From positions 2,046,001 through 2,110,000 of the forward strand of contig JARUPY010000474.1 of NCBI GenBank assembly GCA_029817715.1: DNA of 64,000 nt, given 5' to 3'. Below are positions 57,110 through 64,000 of the stretch, piece after piece. Positions within the stretch are counted from its first letter, which is position 1; every line of letters starts with the position of its first letter. The translations under genes and the position numbers were made by a program. The stretch comes from Melastoma dodecandrum (Eukaryota > Streptophyta > Magnoliopsida > Myrtales > Melastomataceae). The notes below the pieces were generated by a model, which was not told the origin of the DNA, made no database searches, and worked only from the letters and a program-made list of their open reading frames with translations.

Positions 57110-59599
57110 TATTTTCAGTTTTCTTCCTTTCATTTGTTAAAAAGATGAGAACGAAGTTCACCAACTTTCCTATTTTTAAATACCTGAAAACGTAAAAAGA
57201 AAAAAATTCTACGAGCCAAATTCTTCTTTCAACCACGATGTCAATTACAATAATAATTCCTCAAATTTAACGGACGTATAACAAAATAAGGTTCAGTACT
57301 GCTAATATAGGTATAAATTCGACTGTTTCTTTTGCTTATTCTTTTTACATTGCAAAATTTGCTCTTTACCACTAAACGTTTTCTTTTCCACATGTCGATC
57401 CATCTTTTTGATTTCTTATTCTTTTATGTTTGATCTACCTTTTCAAAGTAAATTATTTATAAGAAAGGAGAAGAGAATGACAGAAAAGAAGAAAAAGGCA
57501 TATGTATGAACACACTTTGTAGGGCGACACACACGTATCAAAGGGCACCCACCCAACTATTGTGCCATTCCACTACTAGTCCTTGAACACGTCAATCTTT
57601 TGCCCTAAATATTCATCCGAAACAAGGGTTATTGTCTGCTTATGTACACCCGACTTCCCTCCGATCTTTTTGGTTTTCCTTTTCTTTGTCTTAATTTTAA
57701 ATGTTGAACTTCTCTTCTGTTTCACATTCTTTTTCTTTGCCTCTTCAATTTATTGTTTAGTGGTATTTTGAATAGTGACTTGTGAAATGGCTTATTAATT
57801 ATTTTCGGATAAATTATTATTACTATTATAAATTGTGAAAGGATAATCATGTTGATTGCCCGGCGAGTCTTACCACTAAGGTGTTGTCGTAATAATTTTA
57901 TCAAGCAATTCCAAGATTGATCGATAAGTAATTTTTATTTGATCATTTTTTAAGGAACCGTTTGAAAATGAAAATGTACAGTATGTCATGTTTTCATTTA
58001 ACAGTTTGAGCTTTTAGGACAGTTGGCGTTAACTGTTGTACAACGTTTTTGGGATTTTCCTTTCGTTTGACTTTTCGTTTTGGGTATTCCTGCAATCGAA
58101 CATTGCAATCACGTAGGAGCTTTTGAACAATATCACATAAGCGAGAGACTTAGTTTCAGACACGGTTTAAGGCAGTTCAATTAAGGTTATGTTTTCCTAA
58201 TTCACCCCTTTAATGTATGTACATTGTTATATCAGCAAAAATAAATAACGATAGTATTTTGGTGTTGTCTTCCATTATCTGGATGGATTTTGAAGCAGAG
58301 GGGAGAGGTGGTTATGATCTTATTTTTCTTTGGGGTTTGGAAGAAACTTTGGGGAACCAATAAGTGTTTCTGTTCCGCAAATTCGAAGTGTTCGGAACCG
58401 TGGCCTCGTTTAACACTGCCTTAGAATTAATCTCATCCAAAACAATTTTCTTTTTTTTTTTCTTTTTAAATTTGAAGCAAGGTAGGAGGAGCCACATGGG
58501 CAAGCGAAATCCATGGTGTGAATATTATATTATATTATAAAAAGATAATTATTAATCTTTTAAGCGAAATTACCTAATTTGAATCACTTAAAAAAGTAAA
58601 GATAAAAAAGAGTCTTGAAGAACAACATTATTAGTTGCTAATTGATTCCACGTGAACCACATCAGTTAGTACCGGACTAAAAAAGCTTACACTAAACAAA
58701 AAACATGTGGCCCATTAAGAAGAATGACAGCTAAAATGCATGACAGAGTTATAAAGCAGATTGAGTGGATATTCTTTAACGAACCAAAATCCAAAGCTTT
58801 TCTTTTTTTTTTTTTCTTTTTCCTTTCTTAATTGCACTGTCTCCTTGCGGTCGTTACATGGCTTTTCCAGAAATATATTTTTTTTTTCAAAAAATAAGGT
58901 CCCAAATTTGATCTGTTCCTTAAAAAATTAACGTGTATTTTGATCTGTTTTTGACGTACGTATGTATTGCGCAACTACTTGATTAGGAGAGGAATAGGAA
59001 AGTAAGAGGGCTGGAATACTTTTTCTCTTAATGATTCATTGGCAACTCTAAAACACTTACTTGACAAAAATCCAGGGGGCCTACTATATCACTAAAAAGG
59101 AAAAGCAATCACTAACTTCATCCGGCTCAAAAAGACTATCATACTAAAATTTTGATACAACTTTTAATGCTTTACACTAACATAAAATTAAATTAGAAAA
59201 TGGGAAGTTGTAATTTAACGATCATATGCATCACATGCTTGATTAGTCGAAATTTAGGGATGGTTGATCAATTGTTGTAATGGCTTTGCTGATCACTCTA
59301 CATAAGATAAATTTGCAAGGTTGACTTACATGAACAAAAATCTAGGTCAATATACTTTATATTACCTGTTATCGAAAATCACTTGATTGATTATTTGACT
59401 ACTTGGGCATTCTTATTATACATTTACATAAATCAAATTGATCTAGAATTCATTGATTGACAATTTATTTCTAAGAGAGTCGAGCCGCAAGGGAACAAAT
59501 ATTTCTAATATGAATAGTACACATTCAGGGTTCTACAAATTGACATGGGATGAACAATGGTCGATGTATCTTTTCTATCAATCATGTCAAGTGTGGGAG
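57110..59599. other. AT-rich intergenic DNA
   Basis: No gene supported. About 58180-58240 (TTTTCCTAATTCACCCCTTTAA followed by TTATATCAGCA) resembles a very decayed LTR end plus primer-binding site, which is weak. Homopolymer T runs lie near 58448-58462 and 58800-58815. Confidence 0.35.
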
Positions 59600-60240
59600 A
59601 GAATGTCCTTATGGATTGTAGAGTAACTCACGCTACTGGGAGGAGCCGAGCAGGCAAGAACAACGCCAAAGTGAACTGTTCGACACTGGACCCTCGATAA
59701 TGTGGAGTTACTAAGTGTTCGTAACGCACAACCTCAAACAAGAGCACGTGGAGTCATTATTCACCATTCGCAGTGTATAACCCCAACTATAAGAAGTGTA
59801 GAGCTAGTCAGAGGACTCTGTGCATAACCCATTGGCTACAGTAACATCTCAGGTTATGGAATGGACCTCAAATACTTAGTTGGCCGATCACCGCTTGGCA
59901 GTGCAGTAACTTTTAGCGCTCTCTGTACCTACTTTCTACTAGTACAAATAACTTTCAGTTTTATGGTAGACTTTGTAGATCACGTTTTGGTTGATCAAAC
60001 TTCCAGAGACGTGGGCAAGACCTTCATAGTTTTGCAGCAACCTTTCGCAATTGCAAGAACCTCTTAGGACTGCATTCAATATTACAGATATGGCTTCTCC
60101 TGATCAAACACATCTAAGGCAGATTTTACTTCGAGTTTTGCTATAACCCAAAGTTATATGAATCACATAAATTTAACATTCCGATATTAATCGTAAAAAG
60201 TTGAATCACTATTTTATCTCCTCTTATTGACCACTTTTAC
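59600..60240 (+). repeat. Diverged relative of the 27.4-29.1 kb repeat
   Basis: TTATTCACCATTCGCAGTGTATAA, GAGCCGAGCAGGCAAGA, ACCCATTGGCTACAG and GATCAAACTTCCAGAGAC...TTTTGCAGCAACCT have clear counterparts in the same order at 27570-27770 and 29050-29105. Probably the same old LTR family. No coding content. Confidence 0.4.
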
Positions 60241-61550
60241 ACTTGGACTTACGACATATACATCGATTATTGCGGTGATACAAAATATGCAAATAACAAA
60301 TTTTTAGGCGAGGAAAAGGTAGAAAAAAGTAAAGGGGAAGCACATAAAATGATGGCAACTGGTCCATGTGTCCCCCTTCATGCAGGAAAAGGTCATGCCA
60401 AAGATTTTCAGTATAAACAAAAGAAGAAAAATGATGTTTTGTGCGATTGGACTTTACTCGTGGAAGGTTTGAGGGTGGAAATTAACTTCTGATAATGTTG
60501 CATTGACAACTAGCAAGTTCAACGTAGGGACATATCGAGAGTCGTATCAAAACTTTATACTTGATGTTAGTTAGAACGAAATGGCGGGCTTGACTGTAGT
60601 TTGCTTCTGCAAATATTGTATTTCATGTCTCTCTCATAAACAGTTAAGATTTGTTAAGATCTCACCTTAGCGAAAGATGAAATAATAAAATAGAATAATT
60701 ATTTAATTTTGATAAATTAAAAACCCCATCATCCAGAGAATCCTGAAACCTATGAGCCCTAAAAATATTAGTTAGTGGGAGAGTTTGGCATTCTTTGAAT
60801 TTGGTTTTTTTAACCATTTTTTTTTATCTCATTCTCTTTTTCATAGGATAAATCCCCCCCCCCCTCCTCCCTCTCAACAAGACAGAATGATAAATGGAAA
60901 GATGGGGGAAGTAGTACACCGACCCGATTTCCTTCTTTTTGTTTTGTTTTCACCGTATCATCGTAAATGTAGTCGGATCCAGCTATCTTCTAGGAAAAAA
61001 GTGACTGAAACACAAGCGCGCGCACACAAAATGAAAAGCCCGAAATTATTAGGTAATTTTCCATTGATTTGACATACAAATATTAGGAAAAGGGTTGAGA
61101 TACGAGGAGCTGGTGTCGGATTGGAAAGGAAGAAGAGCTCCGGAGTGTGACACCAATTCGTTTGGGTTTCGGAATCATGGCCTTGTTGGAATCCACTCAG
61201 GCAGATGAGGAGGTGCGGCTGTTAAAACGAAAAAAAAAGTGTACATAGGAACAAACGTGTTCATATTGTTGAGATACGATCATCAAGCAATTATGACAGC
61301 AATTTTTTTGTCCTTTTCCTGGATATTATTACACATACAAATCCGCGAAAAGTAATGAAGATGGAACGAAACCACCCGGCCTTAATAATTTCGGTGGGGT
61401 TGCACAATCTTTACCTTTTTCGGTGTTGGATTTTTATTACTTAATTATTTTGGAAATCTATGTGATGTTTCATTAGTTTTTGTTATTGATTAACATCTGT
61501 TTTTAAGCTAAAGAAAATCGTCATCATTTCGGATTTCTTTCCAAAGAGTT
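60241..61550. other. Intergenic, nothing recognised
   Basis: AT-rich, with a C run near 60856-60867. The open frame at 60785-61072 is low-complexity and not credible as a gene. Confidence 0.3.
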
Positions 61551-61859
61551 ATGTTTTCATTACGACAGGAAACGAAGGACTACTTTATCATTTTCAATGC
61601 GATTTTTGCTTCATTTTATAGTATAATATTTCAAAAGCAGAAAAGTTATTTGTCCATGCAACATGTAAAACGGATGGAAAATTACGTAAAAGGCAAACGT
61701 CATCAATATGGATCCAAGAAGAGGTACAAGGATTTTGCTCGGGGGATTTTATCCACATTGCATTGATTATTACGAGACATTCGTTCTATTTGCAAAGATT
61801 AAAAATGTATGGCACGTAACATTAAAAGAATTTCAGGAGAAAGGGTATCTTAACTATAT

Positions 61860-62120
61860 GCCTACAATCTCAAGAACTTAAATGGGCAACAAAGGCATTG
61901 CACACCAACATTTTAGAGTTTCTACTCTAGAGCAAATATCTCTTTGTTAAAATTCGAAGAGAGAAGATTGTTATTGTACTTGTTTACATGGATGATATGA
62001 TTCTTGGGCAAGATGACAACATGAAGATGAGAACGAATAATCTCCATCACATGAACGCCGGAATGTTTGAAGGTAAAAGATATAAAGACTATATGTCCGT
62101 CTAATAGAGATGTTATTTTT
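61860..62120 (+). pseudogene. Ty1/copia reverse-transcriptase remnant
   Basis: In one plus-strand frame, SLFVKIREEKIVIVLVYMDD followed by MILGQDDN matches the copia RT active-site region (YVDD with a Met variant and the following GDD). Upstream, from about 61650, the match fades and stops occur. It is a short dead fragment from a lineage other than the two Sireviruses (which have [10 protein letters not shown]). Confidence 0.55.
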
Positions 62121-64000
62121 AATGTCAAAGTAAAGACCCTATTTATACTATGCTAGTTGTCACTGGTCCGAGTTTACACCAATAATTTTTTCGGACCTGT
62201 TAGCGTTATATTTGCTTGCGAGCACGACCAACAATGCGCAGACGGATTCTGACGATCTCCCACTCGTTCCGTCCCCGAGTTTCGCTCACACTCACTAGTG
62301 TACCGCTCACGCTCTCTCGTTGTGTCGCTCACACTCACACTCGTAGATCGTTCGCCGAATACTCAAGGACCTTCTCAAAGGACCGGGGGCACGAAGGGAC
62401 CAAAGGGGTGAAGGGTGGAGAGACACTCAAATTTCTAGTGATGGTCACCAGTTTTCTTTTTCTCGCTATGGAAGAAAGCCAATACACAATTTGTATCGCA
62501 GCCCCTATACAAGCCTCACATTTATAGAGGGGTCATGGGTGCAAGAATTCGACAAATACAATCATCCAGACAAAGCCAGGGGTTGTCCATGCCATGCCGT
62601 GTCATCCGTACCAGCTTATCCTTGCCGCATCAACTTATCCCTACCAGCCGCGTCAGTTGATCCTTGTCAGCTTTCCTTCTGCCGCATCAGGTTATCCTGA
62701 TCATCCTCTTTGGCCAGGAAGACTTTTTTTCGACATTCTCCAGAGTTGTGGGGAAGCCATTTCTTTGCACACTTGCTCGTGCCTCCCTTCACGAGCTGCG
62801 ACCAAGTTGCACCAACCTCGGCTGCGACCTTCACTGCGCACATGTAACATCATGCTAACACTAGTCCTACGTGAATATGGAAATAAAACATTGTACATAT
62901 GTCCAATAGCCATGTTGCTAGTCTTCGTGTAATATCTCATTTAGATCCGAGTGATTTTGGCAACTATTCTCTTTCACGTCTTGAAATCGTCCAAATCTTT
63001 CCACGACAGTTGTTGACTGACCGTATCGCTCACTAGCTTTTGCTACACAGTTTTCAAGTTCGCCCAGGTGATTGTCGCTTGGTCCTCTCGCATCACCTGA
63101 TAGCCCTCGTCGTCTGACAGCCTCCGTCACTTGGTAGCTTAGCTGCTTCGCCCGCAAGCCTTCGCCTGGTGTGTTTCCACAAGTACCTCCCTATATCCCC
63201 ATATTTTGGACCGTTGATCCAAAGATAGCACCGAGATCTGTATCCCTGAATTCTTGTTGCTAAACATATACACTCCCCTCAAGAAAGATAGATTCAGGGA
63301 CTACAAACCGTTTCTTCTTAAAAAAGACCAACCTTTATTCTCTCTGCTTCTTAGTAACGTGTGCAATTAGTAAATTACTCCTAGACCATCGATATTTCTG
63401 ACACATATCAGTTGAAATCCTTGAAACTGTCACCTAATATTTCCAGGATCTCCGTAACGATGTTGTAGATACCTCAAATTGTTTGCCATCCTATTAAAGC
63501 CGGCCGGCTTTGTCTCAAGACCCGATCGAAAATCACTTCGAAAGTTTGAGGACCAATCCAAATTATGCGGGCTGGACTAACTTGAAAAGCAAAATTTTTT
63601 ATAGACTCAACTTGATTTTTTACAAAAGAGGGAAGTGACAAAAAAAAACAGACTACCCTCGACCCATCTACCTAAAGACTAATTTTTTTCAAGACCCAGC
63701 CGATCTGGCCAAAGCCCATTCACCAAGGCCCTGAGGATTGGACGAAGACAACTCAGCCATCTTAGTCCGCCCAACAGTTTGTCTGCCAGGCCCTACGCCA
63801 AGCCCACCGAATTGGGTAAGCCCGACCCCATATATTCAGGGACAGTGGTGGTCCCCCGACTGCAGTCCACAACAACAGCAGCACGGCAGCACAACCCCTG
63901 CAGTAACATCACCAACAACCAGAACTGACAGCAAACAGAGGGGGAGGTGAGGCTACCAGCAGCCAGAGGTGAGCCTAAGACCATCAGCTCCCTCCCTAGG
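62121..64000. other. Intergenic with short CGCTCACACTCAC-like and CCGCATCA-like repeats
   Basis: About 62275-62345 has repeats of GCTCACACTCAC words, and 62590-62700 has TTATCCNTNCCAGC/CCGCATCA words. Both look like decayed LTR sequence. About 63480-64000 is unremarkable; the frame at 63738-63950 is Pro/Gln-rich by composition and I do not accept it as a gene. Confidence 0.3.

Noticed and set aside
58180..58240. Possible decayed LTR end with primer-binding site
   Set aside because: Only a few short words match; no other LTR parts could be found around it.
63738..63950. Pro/Gln-rich 70-codon frame near the window end
   Set aside because: Composition-driven, no family, and an opposite-strand frame of equal quality overlaps it.
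1..64000. CRISPR arrays, bacterial operons, rRNA genes
   Set aside because: No regularly spaced direct repeats with unique spacers, no prokaryotic gene organisation and no rRNA-like sequence; the window is plant nuclear DNA.

Overview
This is a stretch of nuclear DNA from a flowering plant, almost certainly a eudicot. The evidence is three intron-containing plant genes with GT-AG introns, Ty1/copia elements of the Sirevirus type, Ty3/gypsy and hAT remnants, and an endogenous plant pararetrovirus. I cannot name the species from sequence alone.

Three host genes look intact when spliced by eye, each giving a length divisible by three with no internal stop. They are a receptor-like cytoplasmic kinase of subfamily VIIa, RIPK-like (6734-8333, +, 5 exons, 425 aa); a pectin acetylesterase (24203-26353, +, 12 exons, 394 aa); and a CYP707A cytochrome P450, the abscisic acid 8'-hydroxylase family (29673-32009, -, 6 exons, 480 aa). 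They act separately (immune or stress signalling, cell-wall pectin, hormone catabolism) and share no operon-like relationship.

The rest is mostly mobile DNA. Positions 1-6440 hold a possible orphan exon, a gypsy protease remnant and a decayed hAT transposase. A complete but mutated Sirevirus (element 1) occupies 8671-18920 with a TATAT target duplication. Its third ORF, after pol, is the env-like ORF, and its 3' LTR has lost about 1.35 kb. From 19.4 to 22.3 kb there is a gypsy RT/RNase H remnant followed by a solo Sirevirus LTR in reverse orientation. Degenerate LTR-like and tandem repeats lie at 27-29 kb and 59-60 kb.

A nearly full-length endogenous caulimovirid fills about 35.94-44.34 kb on the minus strand. 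One reading frame carries coat protein, movement protein, protease, reverse transcriptase and RNase H, broken by two single stop codons. It is followed by an ORF with two zinc knuckles and a tightly coupled further ORF, then a promoter-like TATA, a coiled-coil leader ORF and an initiator-Met tRNA primer-binding site. The copy appears opened close to the primer-binding site.

Next to it, 44551-57104 is a second Sirevirus (element 2, minus strand) bounded by one CTAGC duplication. It is rearranged inside: an inverted copy of its own LTR-PBS-gag lies between its polypurine tracts and its 3' LTR, making a palindrome of about 2.5 kb, and a block of its env-like ORF is inverted at a near-palindrome made of two primer-binding-site-like halves. 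This composite and the virus architecture are the most unusual things in the window. From 57.1 to 64 kb I see only AT-rich intergenic DNA, a copia RT remnant and weak repeats.
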